From Candidatus Altimarinota bacterium (lineage in GTDB: Bacteria > Patescibacteriota > Gracilibacteria > BD1-5 > UBA6164), in the NCBI GenBank assembly GCA_025210615.1, contig JAOARJ010000002.1:310001-374000 (forward strand): a DNA stretch of 64,000 nucleotides, written 5' to 3'. How positions within the stretch are numbered: position 1 is the stretch's first letter; every line of letters begins with the position of its first letter. Under the pieces are notes generated by a model. It was given only the letters and a program-made list of their open reading frames with translations. It ran no database searches and was not told where the DNA came from. The translations under genes were made by a program, and so were the position numbers. Positions 8,980 to 19,936 of this stretch are shown in pieces.

Positions 8980-10529
8980 ATGTTAAACAACAAATTACAA
9001 AATGATTTTATATCAGATTTTCATAATTTAACTCAGCAAAACGCTGAAAAAATATTTGAAAAAATTAAATTTGGAGATGATGATTTTTTTGATAATGAAA
9101 CTAAAAATAGTTTTATTTTATGGCTTAATTCGCATTTGGATGAGATTAAAAATAATTGAGAATATTCTCTGAAAAATGATTGATTTATAATAACTCCTGA
9201 TTTTTGAAAAAAATATTGAGGAGATTTAAATTCTTGAATTTGGGAAAACAATTTTCCATATTATAATGTCCCTAAAAGAAAATTATTACCCTATATTGTA
9301 GAATATGATGAAAATGGTGATATTATTGACCTGAAATGAAGCTTTTACCTTCTACTCCTGAAACTCAAAAAAATATAAAATATAATTTACTTTCAAGTGA
9401 TTCAAGAAAAATAGCTAGTAATATTTACGATGAGCAAGTTGATTATTTTAAAAAAGTAGCAGAAAAATATAAAAACGAAGATAATTTTTTGGATAAGATT
9501 TGAAAAGAATTTGAAAAAATAACTGATTTAGATAGGATAAAAAATTATGGAGAATGTTTAGTTGATACGATTTTTCAAAATAATAAAAACTCTTGTTTTA
9601 ACGCTTATTTAGAAGATAAAAAAATAAAATGATACAAAAAACGGGTTACTGAAAGCGATGATAGAGTAAGTGATATTTGTCGTCATAATGCGAGTCAAGG
9701 ATTTATTCCATTTGAAGATAATTTCATTAGTTGACATAATGCACCTCCTTGACATTACTGATGCAGATGCCATTTGGAGTTTAAAACTGAAGAAAATCTT
9801 GACTTTAATATAAAAAATTATATACTTAAAAGTAAGCAGATTGCTGATTTAATGGAAGAAGAGAGAATTCAAAAAGAGCAAGAAAAGCGTGAAAAAGAAG
9901 CAAAGAAGGAGAGGAAGAAGAAAGAAAGAGAAGAAAAAAATATCAAAAATCATGATATAACAGAATTATTTGAAGAAAAATTAAAAGAAGCGGACAATGA
10001 GACAAATATTTTTAATTATGTTCCAAATAATAAAACTAATTGAAAATTTGACGTAAAAAATAATGAAAATTTTAAAAAATGTGTAGATGAAGATTGATTT
10101 GTTAATTTATATTGAGAAAAAGTAAGGTTAGATGAAGTATGAAACTTTTTTGTTTGATATAACTGAGATAAAAATTGAATAAATATACATTTCATTAATC
10201 TTTGATGAGAAATGTATGAACGCGTAAAAAAATGAACAAAAGATTTAACGGATGAGTTTAGAGATAGGAGATTTTACAAAGCTTGAGCAGTTTATTGTCA
10301 ATTAAAACCCAATTTAAAAACAAAAACGGAAAATAAAAATGTTTTTAAGGAATTAATGAAACAAGCTAAAAATGAAAACATTAATATTGACGATATTTGA
10401 AAAGACTATTTTAACCAACCTAGTAAAACAGAAAAAGAATTTAAAGAAGAAATGAAAAAAGATTTAAATAAAGAAGCAATAAAATTTTTTAATCCCAAAG
10501 TTTATGAAAAAATTAATCCCCCAAAATAA
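8980..10529 (+). pseudogene. MuF-type phage head morphogenesis protein, frameshifted
   Basis: Frame 1 runs 8980-9378 (132 aa). Frame 2 continues from about 9334 to TAA at 10529 (397 aa from ATG 9336). Joining them at GACCTGAAATG (one base short of GAC CCT GAA ATG) restores one protein of about 516 aa. The joined protein has the MuF/SPP1 gp7 core: DDRVSDICRHNASQGFIPF, then GHNAPPGHYGCRCH, with the conserved Cys and His. A Lys/Glu-rich helix and a distinct C-terminal domain (from about 10035; GGEMYERVKKG, FYKAGAVYCQLKPN) follow, as in MuF proteins that carry toxin or effector tails. Glycines are often TGA. Confidence 0.7.
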
Positions 10530-10782
10530 ATATGTAAATTTTATTGTAGTTTGGATAATTATTTGAATTATATTTTTGTTATTATGAGAAAGTTTTTCTT
10601 TTTTATTTACTGTAATATTATTTTATATAGTTTATTATTGATGGATTATTCCTATCTTAGTTATTCTATATTTTCCTTTATTTGGAAAACCTTTCAATAA
10701 AAAATTTTTTTTATATACTGTATTATTTTATTTTTTAAATATAATTTATTTGCTTATTTTTTATAGTATCCTTATTTTTTAA
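10504..10782 (+). CDS. Small membrane protein
   Basis: 92 aa. ATG at 10504 overlaps the last 26 bp of the MuF gene. Three hydrophobic helices (about residues 12-30, 33-52, 65-90) occupy nearly the whole chain, with a few basic residues at the N-terminus and in loops. No family is recognised. Tight overlap with a gene that ends in a variable domain would suit an immunity or holin-like role, but nothing in the sequence proves it. Confidence 0.6.
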
Positions 10783-10796
10783 TTTAAAATTAATAT

Positions 10797-10982
10797 TTGG
10801 AAAGATTAGAAAAAAATAACAAAAAAGACTGAGAAACAAGTCCTAAAACATTTGAAGAGCAAAAAACTGAAATTAGAAAAATAATTGAAAAACCTGAAAA
10901 AATATGAGAAAAATACCAAAAGGCAGAAGATGATTTATTAAAGAAATTTTATCCTGATATTTATAATACTTACTTTAAATAA
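10797..10982 (+). CDS. Short charged protein
   Basis: 61 aa from TTG at 10797. Very Lys/Glu-rich and helical (KTEIRKIIEKPEKIGEKYQKAEDDLLKKF), with two TGA-Gly codons. Its stop abuts the next gene (TAA 10980-10982, next ATG 10984), suggesting co-transcription. Function unknown; the non-ATG start is uncertain. Confidence 0.4.
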
Positions 10983-10983
10983 T

Positions 10984-11442
10984 ATGAAAGATATTTTGTG
11001 ATTTATTTTTTACTATATATTTTACTTTATTATAAGTTTTCTGTTTTGGATACATCCAATAACACCACAAGAATATTGAAATATGGAAATTTTTGAACCA
11101 AAAATTTTTGAGGCTTTATTTTTTTCTATTTTAATATTTATATTCTTACATATTAAGCATCATTTTTGATTATATAAAAATTTTTTCTTTATATTATTTG
11201 ATGATTTTATAATATTTTTATGGCTAACATACTTGCTTTTTTATATAGGAAATATGTTTAATGATTTTAATTATTTTCTATATATATTTCTAGCAATTTT
11301 TATTTTTTGATTACAAATAACATTATTTTTTCTTTGATTAAAAAGTATGTTTAATAAAATTAAATTATCACTTTTTTTAATATTTTTATTGATATTATCA
11401 CTTCCTTATTTTTGATTATTTTTCATATTATTTCAACAATAA
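10984..11442 (+). CDS. Polytopic membrane protein
   Basis: 152 aa with four or five hydrophobic helices (for example GFIFYYIFYFIISFLFWI, FFSILIFIFLHI, YFLYIFLAIFIFGLQITLFF). It is the last gene of the element, about 90 bp before the right repeat. No conserved family motif is seen. Its codons match the surrounding code-25 genes. Confidence 0.6.
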
Positions 11443-11821
11443 AGAATAGGATATTTATCCATATTATCAACACCCCTATATACCACTGTCCCATTTGTCT
11501 CATTTTGGACAAAAAGTAGATAGACAACTTTGGCTTGCCAAAAAGAAATTAATAGCACAGACCATCGTCAAGATGGTCTTATTTTTCGCTTAATAATAAG
11601 GAAAGTTAACTATCAAGATTTTAAATAAATACGGACTATAAGACATAATTTTTATATCCCCTATTTTTCTAAAAATCAAGCCTTTTTTCTTTTATTATGA
11701 GTAAAATCAGAGGTTCAATTCCTACAACCCCTAAAAAATATAGAGTTTTATGCTTTATTACGATAAAGATTATATTTTCACCCTTAAAAATTATCTCTTA
11801 TTCTAGTATTTAGAGATTCTT
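11443..11821. other. Right integration junction, no gene
   Basis: 379 bp with no supported ORF. It holds the 53-bp repeat (11534-11586), including the tRNA-type terminator hairpin, and a tRNA T-arm-like fragment AGGTTCAATTCCTACAACCC at 11711-11730. The rest is AT-rich filler. Confidence 0.7.
11534..11586 (+). repeat. Right direct repeat (putative attR)
   Basis: Identical over 53 bp to 4161-4213, from the last 7 nt of tRNA-Arg through its terminator. Upstream sequence differs (AACTTTGG against CTACAGCC), so no second full tRNA exists here. Confidence 0.85.
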
Positions 11822-12871
11822 TTATAGCATAAACTCTGATGTAAGTTGCCTTAGGGATGTTTCATAAGTTTCTTCACCTATTAATCCCCTTCCATATAAA
11901 CTTTCTAAAGATTTTTTCATAGTGAGCATTCCATTCTCAGCTCAAGTTTCTATCGCATTATTTATTTGATGTGTCGCATCTTTTCTTATCATATTAGCCA
12001 CCTCAGTATTGTTTACTAAAATTTCATGAGCAGCAACTCTACCATTTTCTTCCTTATTTTTAAGAAGAATTTGCCAAATAACTCACCTTAAAGATTCTGA
12101 TAATTGTTGTCTAATTTGATTTTTTTCATCTCATGGGAACATATCAATAATTCTTGAAACTGTTCTAGCTGCCCCTGAAGTATGAAGTGTAGCAAAAACT
12201 AAATTTCAAGTTTCAGCAGCCCTAAGAGCTAACCTAAAGGTTTCCAAATCTCTCATTTCTCATACCATAATTATATCAGGCGCTTGTCTTAAGGCATATT
12301 TAAGACCATTATCAAAACTTAATGTAGAAGCTCATACTTCCCTTTGCTCTATAATTGATTTTTCATTTTTAAATACAAATTCTATCGGATCTTCAACAGT
12401 TATAATATGTCTTGAAGAAGTTTTATTTATCTGGTTTAACATAGAAGCTAATGTCGTAGATTTACCAGAACCAACGGCTCAAGTAACCAAAACTAATCAA
12501 GTTTTATGTCAGATAAAATTTTGAACTTGCTCAGGTAATCCTAATTCATCCATTGTTTTAATTTTATCAGTAATCGGTCTAAATACAACTCAATAACCAT
12601 CTTTTTGTTTAAAAGCATTCACTCTAAATCTAGAATAACCTTGCAAATCAATACTAAAATCTATTTCTAAATCTCTCAAAAAAGCCTCTTTTTGTCTTTC
12701 ACTCATTATAGATAACAGCTCTTTTTTTATTAATTCAGGATTAATAATTCAATGCTCTTCTAAAGAAACAACATCTCAATTTACTTTTAAAGCTGGATAA
12801 TGCCCAGCAGTTAGAATAACATCAGAAGCAGCTTTTTCAAGCCCTATTTTTAGAATATCACTTATTAACAT
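11822..12871 (-). CDS. PilT-like ATPase, second paralog
   Basis: 349 aa, same fold and length as the PilT at 517-1563 but clearly divergent. [11 protein letters not shown] (residues 16-26) matches the PilT N-domain, Walker A is GAVGSGKS (131-138, replacing GPTGSGKS), and the Asp box TVEDPIEF, Walker B DIIMVGEMRD and His box ATLHTSG are intact. Many CPR genomes carry more than one PilT/PilU-like retraction ATPase. It stands alone; pilM/N/O/Q genes are not in the window. Whether it acts as PilT or PilU cannot be told from sequence. Confidence 0.88.
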
Positions 12872-12960
12872 ACAATAATAAATTAGTTTTAATAGTTTTA
12901 TTATAACAGTTTTTTCAATTTTATCAAAATTTTATGTAATTTAGCATTATTTTTCAAAAA

Positions 12961-12990
12961 TAAAAACCGCTTTATTTAAGCAGTTTTTTA
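12961..12990 (-). terminator. Terminator of ccdA
   Basis: AAACTGCTT and AAGCGGTTTTT arms (minus strand) overlap the ccdA stop codon, followed by ATTTTT. Confidence 0.6.
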
Positions 12991-13725
12991 TTTAAATGAC
13001 ATTATTGAGAACGCATCATATATTACATAAGCTCATAATAATAGCATTAATAATCAGATAATCAAATGCAAGTTTCTAACATTTCTTGTTCTTAATTTAC
13101 TTAATTTTTCAACTTTTTCATATCCAAGTCAAACCATAAAAGTTATAATTATCATCGGTATTACAAAAATAGTATTATATAATGCTACATAAAATAATGT
13201 TACACCTGTAATAGTATGACCTTCTGAAGCTAAATAAGCCATTACAACCGCATAAGGACCAGAAGTACAAGGCAATAAAAATAATGATAACACTATTCAT
13301 ATAAAGAAGGCTCAAATTGGTGATTGAATCATTCATGCTGTCTTATGCATTGCTGGACGCCAAGCTTTTGGTACTTCCATTACAAAACCTCATCTTCAAT
13401 ACCAAAAGAAATCTTTCAAATTAAATAATCAGATTAATACTCAAATTATTCAGATTATTATTTTAAACCAAAAAGTATATTCTGTTCATTGGCTTGCTAA
13501 TGCTTGTAGTAATCCTAATCCCATTAAAGAATAACTTATAAAGACAGCTAAAGTAAATGCTAGTCCTGAAAAAATTACTCTTTTTACACTTCAATGTTTT
13601 TTCAATATAGAACCTAAAAGAATAAACATTACCGCAAACGCACAAGGATTCACCGCATCAGCTAAAGAAGCTGGGATGATAGCAGCTATCACACTCCAGT
13701 CTATTACACTAAAATCAATATTCAT
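12988..13725 (-). CDS. ccdA: CcdA/DsbD-family thiol-disulfide membrane protein
   Basis: 245 aa with about six membrane helices. The two cysteines that carry electrons across the membrane in this family are present at matching sites in helix 1 and helix 4: DAVNPCAF (Cys28) and LFLLPCTSG (Cys153). It passes reducing power from cytoplasmic thioredoxin to extracytoplasmic thiol proteins. The thioredoxin-fold gene 92 bp upstream is a natural partner. A 20-bp perfect palindrome and a TTGACT/TAATAT promoter lie directly upstream and match those of the ArsR operon at 38.7 kb. Confidence 0.88.
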
Positions 13726-13751
13726 TTTTTATCTTTATTTACAAAAATAAC

Positions 13752-13801
13752 ATATCAATAATTATTGATATAAGAAAATATTATTTACTTTTTTATTTAA
13801 G
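13752..13801 (-). promoter_or_regulatory. Promoter and palindromic operator of ccdA
   Basis: Reading on the minus strand: TTGACT, 16-nt spacer, TAATAT, then the perfect 20-bp palindrome ATATCAATAATTATTGATAT (13752-13771) over the expected transcription start. Promoter and palindrome are repeated almost base for base at 38747-38800 upstream of arsR. That ArsR binds here is inference. Confidence 0.7.
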
Positions 13802-13817
13802 TCAAATTTTATTTTCC

Positions 13818-14453
13818 TTATTTTTTCTTGAATATAATAAATCATCCTCCTCATAATAATACAGCTAATCAAGCGATGATAAAGTATAATAATATCCCTT
13901 GATTTTGATTATCATTATCTGGAACTTCTTTATCTCAAACTTTTGTTATATCATCTTCTAAACTTGTCCCCTCTTTATTATCTTTGTTTGTTTCCTCTGG
14001 ATAAAATTCCTTTAATTTTGCTTCAAATAAAGCTATAATTGTTCTATCACCGTTATCATATTTTAATTCTCAGTTTTCTTTATAAACTAAAAATGGCGTC
14101 TCAATCATATTCACATCTAATCATAATGCTTGTCTAATAGCTAATAACCCTTGGATATTACTATAATCTCAAGTGTCTTTTTTTATTACATTGAATTTTT
14201 CTTCTATTTTATTGTCATCAAAAAATTTTTGAACTTTAGCACAATGCGAGCAAGTTTTTGAATAATAATAAATATATTCTGTAAGGTCTTTATTATCCTC
14301 TATAGCTTGATCTATTTCTTTTATAGTTGAGTTTACTTCGTTATCAATATAGTCTCAGTTATCAACTTGTCCTTCTTTTCCTCAAGCTAAAACATTAGTT
14401 AAACTAACTAAAGATAAAACAGAAATAATTAGTATTTTTTTATAATTTTTCAT
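13818..14453 (-). CDS. Membrane-anchored thioredoxin-fold protein
   Basis: 211 aa. Signal peptide (MKNYKKILIISVLSLVSLTNVLA), then a thioredoxin-like domain with the redox motif YYSKTCSHCAKV (Cys68, Cys71) and a cis-Pro region MIETPFLVY. An acidic linker and a C-terminal membrane anchor follow (GILLYFIIAGLAVLLGGGFIIFKKK). The active site faces outside, where it could oxidise, reduce or isomerise secreted cysteine-rich proteins such as the fibrinogen-like family. It precedes ccdA, which could recycle it. Confidence 0.8.
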
Positions 14454-14528
14454 ACTTAAACTTTTACTTAATAATATTTTATATATAATAATCTAGATTT
14501 ATAAATTTATCTTCACCTAAATTACACT

Positions 14529-15110
14529 ATGAATTATAATCATTTTAAAAATTATGCAATAAAATATTACCTTAAATATTATCCATCTAAAAATAAATTA
14601 TTAGAAAGATTAACTCAAAAATTTAAAATTTCCCTTGAAATAGCTAATAAAATAATATTAGAATTAGAAGAAGATAATATAATTTTAGAAGAAAAAGTCA
14701 TAGAAGAAAAAATAAAACATTTAATTTCAAAATGAAAAAATGTAAACTATATAAAAATAAATTTAATAAAGAAACAGTTTAATCAAAAAATAATTTTAGA
14801 AAAACTAAATAAATATTCACAAAATAAAAGCGTTTTACCAGAAGATTTTATAATAAATAAAATTATTACTTATAAACAAAAAACTAAAAGTAAAAATTAT
14901 ATCAGACAAAAATTAATAGAAAGAAAAGAAGATAAGACGATAATAAATAAATTACTAGAAGAGCATTATTTTAGCGAAGAAGAACAAGAAAATCTAGAAA
15001 TAAATTATAATAAATTAAAGCAAAGAAATAAGACTGAAAAACAAATTTTAGATAATTTAACTAGAGCTGGATTTAATTTTTGAGAAATTTTAAAAATAAT
15101 TAAAAAATAA
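14529..15110 (+). CDS. recX: RecX-like regulatory protein
   Basis: 193 aa, mostly helical, with three-helix repeats of the RecX type (FKNYAIKYYLKYYPSKNKLLERLTQK; KNYIRQKLIERKEDKTIINKLLEEHYF; KQRNKTEKQILDNLTRAGFNF). RecX binds RecA filaments and modulates recombination. recA is not adjacent here. Repeat organisation and length fit the family, but individual motifs are diverged, so the call is moderate. Confidence 0.65.
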
Positions 15111-15234
15111 TAAATATAATATTTTTTTAGATTACTTAAAAATTTATTTTTTTAAATAAATTTGATTTTTTTTGATATTATTTTAAAATCATCTCTCGCG
15201 ACTTTATTTTGATATTTAATATTTAAAAAAAAAA

Positions 15235-15699
15235 ATGACTGGAAATCCAGAAACAAATAGTAAAGATTTAGATACAATAATTCCTCAAATATCTCTTACA
15301 AAAATAACAGAAGAAGAAAGAAATACTTCAAAATTTATCACTTGAATAATTAGTTGAGAATTAAATTATAATAATGATATGCAGTCTCTTGAACAAATGA
15401 ATTTTTTAAAATATATACAAAAATGAAGTATAAAACTATCTCCTGAAAAATATGAAATTTTAACTAAAAAAAATTCAAGAAATTATTTTTTATTATTTTG
15501 TTTAATTTCTTGAGAATCTTGGGATTTTTTAAGTGAAGAAACTAAAAAAAGACTTCGTTCTAGAAAAAATAAATTATTTGAAATGATAATCAAATTTACT
15601 TATAAAGCTGACAAAGGAAAACTTGATTCAGATATTCTAAATAAATTAAAGGAAAGACTAGAATTAACAGATGAAAAATTTAAAGAATACACAAGATAA
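15235..15699 (+). CDS. Hypothetical helical protein
   Basis: 154 aa, cytoplasmic, mainly helical, with a basic stretch (KKRLRSRKNKLFEMIIKF). Five TGA-Gly codons lie at plausible loop positions (FITGIISGELN, LISGESWDFL). No family recognised. It has its own terminator. Confidence 0.6.
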
Positions 15700-15701
15700 T
15701 A

Positions 15702-15736
15702 ACTAATAACTCGAATTGCGAGTTATTTTTTTTGTA
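15702..15736 (+). terminator. Terminator
   Basis: AATAACTCG and CGAGTTATT arms around AATTG, followed by eight Ts. Confidence 0.8.
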
Positions 15737-15808
15737 AGAATTCTTACATTATTCTTACTTATTTTTTTTATACTTAAATTTAGTTAATTTATAATTTAAT
15801 TAAATTTT

Positions 15809-17875
15809 ATGAAAAATAAAAATAGAAAAATTATTTTGTGAAGCGTTATATTTTTAATAATATGATTTTTTATATTACAGCAAAATAATATTATTTTTTG
15901 AAAAAATACTAACGAGCCTTGATCAAATATAAATTTTACAACTATAAAAGCTGAAAAGTGAGATATAAAAAATTCTATTGATGTAGTCTGAGAAGCAGAA
16001 CTTGTTGATGAACAAAGTTTAAGTTTTAATAAAACTGGTACTATTACAAAAATTTATTTTAGCGCTTGAGATAACGTAAAAAAATGAGATATTATAGCCC
16101 AGCTAGATGATAGCGATTGATATGATGCTATTGAAGAAGCTAAATTAAATCTAGAAAACGCTAAAATAAATCTGCAACAACTATATGAAGAAGCTGATGA
16201 AAGCAAAAAATTATCCGCACAAAATGATATTGATAATACACAAAATTCTATTGAAATAACAAAAAAAGAGATAGAAAATTTACAAACGAGCCAAAAAAAT
16301 GATTTAGAAAAACAGTCAAAAGATATAACTAATTTACAAAAAGAATTAGAAAATCTAAATTCTAGCTTGCAAGTAGAAGAAAATGAGCTAGAAACACTAA
16401 AAAAAGAAAAAGAAAATAATTTATCAGATACGCAAACTAATATAAATACAACAGTAAAAACTCTTGAAAGTTCGCTATCTAGTGAGGTTACTAATATTGA
16501 TTGAATAATAGAAGCTGTTGATTATATTTTATGAGTCACAGAAAAAAATAAAGAAGAAAATGATAATTTTCAAGATGAATTATGAGCAAAAAATCCTAGT
16601 GATAAAACAAGTGCTGAAAACAGCTTAAAAGTTTCTATAGAATTGTTTGATAATATAAAAACTAGAACAAATAATTATACTTCTTCTGATACTGAAGAAC
16701 TAAAAAATATTTACAGTGATTTATTAGAATTATATAAAAAATTAGAAGAAACTACTGATAATACTTATAAAACTTTAGAAAATAGTGTTGAATGATGAGA
16801 TTTTACTGAAAGCGTTATAGAAAGTAAAAAATCAAGTATCGCAAATTATAGAAGCAACGCGCAAAATAAAATAACAAACATAACTTCTTCAATAAAAACA
16901 TTAGATACCCTAACAGATTTGGATTTATTATGAGAAAGCAATAATAATAGTATTTTATCAAAACAAGAATCGATAAAATCTACTAAATTGCAAATAGAAA
17001 AGAAAAAATTAGAAATAGATACAGCTGAGAAAAAGTATGCTTTAACAGTTAGTGAATATGAAACTAGTTTAAAATCTAAAGAGCAAAATCTAGAGAAATT
17101 ACAAAAAACTTTAGAAGTTAATAAAGCTACTTTGGAAGAAGTACTTGAATGACCAACTGATGAAAATGTAGCAAAAGCAAAAAATTCTATTTCTCAAGCA
17201 GAGATAAAATTATCAACAGCTTATGAAAATTTAGATGATTATAAATTGGAAGCTCCTTTTGATGGAGTGATTAGGACAATCGATTATATGGTATGAGATA
17301 AAATCAATAATGATACTGATAAATCTGTTTATATTGAAAATCCAAATTTACTTGAAATAAGCGTAATGCTAGACCAAATTGATATTGTAAATGTTGAAAA
17401 ATGAGATGAAGCTATTATAACTTTTGATGCTTATACTACTACTCCTGCAAACGCTAAAATAAATTCTATAGATACAACTCCCGTGCAAAATTCTTGAGTG
17501 GTTTCTTATGAAGTAAAATTAGTATTAGATGATGATAATTTTGATAAAAAAATATTATCTTGAATGACTTCCGACGTTGAAATTATAACAGAAAATAAAA
17601 AAGATGTAATATTAATAAAATCTTCTGCTATAACTGAAAGAGATAATAAAAAATTTGTTATGATAAATAAAGATTGAAAACCTAATAAAGCAGAAGTAAA
17701 AACTGGATTAACTTCGGACTGACAAACAGAAATTATTTCTTGATTATCAGAATGAGATGAGGTTCTTATTACTGAATTTAAAGCTAATTCTAATTTAAAT
17801 AAAATTGAAAATAAATGATTATTATTCGGATGATGAAATAGAAGATGAGGTTGAATGTGAGGACCACCAATGTAA
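15809..17875 (+). CDS. MacA/HlyD-type periplasmic adaptor subunit
   Basis: 688 aa, long for the family. N-terminal membrane anchor (residues 7-24) and first half of a lipoyl domain (GTITKIYFSAGDNVKKGDIIAQLD, about 77-100). A very long coiled coil of about 350 residues follows, then the second lipoyl half (LEAPFDGVIRTIDYMVGDKI) and beta-barrel domains. It ends in a Gly/Arg/Pro tail (NRRGGGMGGPPM). Adaptors join an inner-membrane pump to an outer conduit or the cell wall; the next two genes encode the MacB-type ATPase and permease. The oversized hairpin suggests it spans a thick envelope. Confidence 0.85.
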
Positions 17876-17902
17876 TAAAAATTAATATTTAGTAATAAAA
17901 TT

Positions 17903-18565
17903 ATGATAAAATTAAAAGATATTACAAAAGATTATGTTATGTGAGAAAATGTAATCAATGTATTAAAATGAATAAGTTTAGAAATAAATAAGTGAGATTT
18001 TGTTTCTATAATGTGAGCTAGTTGATGAGGAAAATCTACACTTATGAATATTATATGAATGCTTGATACAGCTAGCAGCTGAGAATATGAATTTTGAGAT
18101 ATAATGATAACTTGAAAAACAGAAGATGAACTCTCATCAGTTAGGTGAAAAAATATATGATTTATTTTTCAAAGTTATAATTTAATACCAAGAATAAGCG
18201 TTATTGAACAAGTTATGTTACCTTTAGTATACGCGAGGATTCCAGATAATGAGAGAAAAGAGCGCGCTAGAAAAGCATTAAAAAAAGTATGATTAGCTGA
18301 TAAAGAGAATCATAATCCAAATGAATTATCTTGAGGGCAACAACAAAGAGTTTCTATTGCTAGAGCACTAGCAGTTAATCCTGCTATAATTTTAGCTGAT
18401 GAACCAACTTGAGCATTGGATACAAAAACTTCAAAAGAAGTTATGGAGCTTTTAGTTGAACTTAATAATGAATGAAAAACAATTGTACTTATTACTCACG
18501 AGGCAGAAATAGACGCTTATGCTAAAAAACACGTTTTTGTAAAAGATTGACTGATAGTTAAATAA
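17903..18565 (+). CDS. MacB/LolD-type ABC transporter ATP-binding protein
   Basis: 220 aa, 28 bp after the adaptor. All ABC motifs are present: Walker A GASGGGKST (residues about 39-47), Q-loop IGFIFQSYNLIP, signature NELSGGQQQR, Walker B IILADEPTGALD and the switch His VLITHE. In Walker A, two of the glycines are TGA, and the first signature glycine is TGA too. This is among the clearest proofs of TGA as glycine in the window. It powers the permease at 18666. Confidence 0.95.
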
Positions 18566-18581
18566 ATGGAAGTACATTGAT

Positions 18582-18635
18582 GCGGAACCTCGCGTTTAGC
18601 GAGGTTCCGCTAGGGGCGAGCCTTCGGCTCGCCCC
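18582..18635. repeat. Paired GC-rich hairpin element, copy 1
   Basis: Two perfect stem-loops in a row: GCGGAACCTCGC / GCGAGGTTCCGC (12 bp, 18582-18610) and GGGGCGAGCC / GGCTCGCCCC (10 bp, 18613-18635), followed by ATCAA. Far richer in GC than its surroundings. It splits the ATPase and permease genes of one operon. The architecture recurs at 42725 and in part at 63631. Confidence 0.75.
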
Positions 18636-18665
18636 ATCAAAAAAATTAAAACTAAAAAATAAACT

Positions 18666-19865
18666 ATGTTAAAAATATTTTTAGAAAATATCCTGAATTC
18701 CCTGCGTAGTATAAAAGCAAATAAACTTCGTTCAGCTTTAAGTATGCTCTGAATAATCATTTGAGTTTCTTCTGTTATTATCCTAATGGCTATATGAACT
18801 TGAGCTCAACAATGAATAACTGAAAAAATAGAAGAAATGTGAACAAATATTTTGACTATTTCAGCTTGATGATGATATTGATGAAGCAGAGATAAAGCTA
18901 CTGCTAAAGATATACTAGACGCTAAAGTTGTAAAACAAATAGAAAATAATATCGATTGACTTGATTGAGTTTTACCTATTATTTCTTGAAACTGACAGGC
19001 TACTTATTCTTGAAATGATATGAGCGTAAGTATGTATTGAATCACTCAAGAATATTTTGGAGTAAAAAATATTAAAATAGAATACTGAAACAATTTTTCT
19101 AATAATAATATGAACAATCTTGATAAAGTAGCGATTATTTGACAAGATATAGCAAGCGAATTATTTGAATCAGAAAATCCTATATGACAAAAAATAAAAG
19201 TTTGAAAAAATGTTTTTGAAATAATTTGAGTTATAGAAGAAAACTCTAGTTTTGATTCTTATATGTTTTTCCCTTTAAATACAGCTTCTATAAGAATAAT
19301 GTGACAAAAATATTATTCTAATATTACCATCGCGGTTACTGATAGTGATAAAGTTGATACAAAAGAAGAAGAAATAGACGCTTTATTACAAGATATTTTA
19401 AATGAAACTGATGAAAATAATTTATCTTATAATATCAGAAACCAAAGCGAAATGCTAGAAAATATGACTTCTATTACTTCAATGTTAACAATGTTATTAT
19501 GATGAATCGCTTGAATTTCTCTTTTAGTATGATGAATTTGAGTTATGAATATAATGCTTGTTTCTGTCACAGAAAGAACAAAAGAAATCTGAATAAGAAA
19601 AGCCATTTGAGCATCAAAAAATGATATAATCATGCAGTTTTTAACAGAGAGTTTGGCGCTAAGCGTTTTATGATGAATCATCTGAATCTGATTTAGTTAC
19701 TTGGCTGTCGCTTTATTAAATTATTTTCAAATAATTTCTGTAATATCTAGTAGCACAATAATAATGAGTTTTTGATTTTCATTATTTATCTGACTTGTTT
19801 TTTGAATCTTGCCAGCTCGTAAAGCCGCTAAACTTAGGCCAATAGACGCTCTTAGATTTGAATAA
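18666..19865 (+). CDS. MacB-type ABC transporter permease
   Basis: 399 aa. Topology is typical of MacB/FtsX permeases: one N-terminal helix (LRSALSMLGIIIGVSSVIILMAIG, about 22-45), a large extracytoplasmic MacB-PCD domain (about 46-270), then three C-terminal helices of the FtsX domain with the family segment SVTERTKEIGIRKAIGAS. It ends in PARKAAKLRPIDALRFE, a standard MacB ending. With the two genes upstream it forms a tripartite efflux or lipoprotein/peptide export system. Very many glycines are TGA. Confidence 0.92.
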
Positions 19866-19882
19866 TAAATTTTTATAAACAA

Positions 19883-19930
19883 CAAAGCCTCAACTTATTA
19901 TTAATTTAATAAGTTGAGGCTTATTTTTTT
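19883..19930 (+). terminator. Strong terminator of the MacAB operon
   Basis: AAGCCTCAACTTATTA and TAATAAGTTGAGGCTT arms (16 bp) followed by ATTTTTTT. It can also serve the convergent gene at 19937. Confidence 0.85.
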
Positions 19931-19936
19931 CTGCTA

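Larger units (their letters stand above)
4214..11586. mobile_element. Decayed prophage-like integrated element
   Basis: About 7.4 kb between the identical repeats at 4161 and 11534. It contains phage packaging genes (TerS, frameshifted TerL) and a frameshifted MuF head-morphogenesis gene, plus sigma/anti-sigma, secreted and small membrane protein genes. No integrase, portal, capsid or tail gene is visible, so the element is a remnant. The phage genes use TGA for glycine, so the phage was adapted to code 25. The sigma-factor cluster could be host or cargo DNA. Confidence 0.7.

Noticed and set aside
4214-11586. Integrase gene expected beside the left repeat
   Set aside because: All frames next to both repeats were read; no tyrosine or serine recombinase motif is present, so mobility is not claimed.
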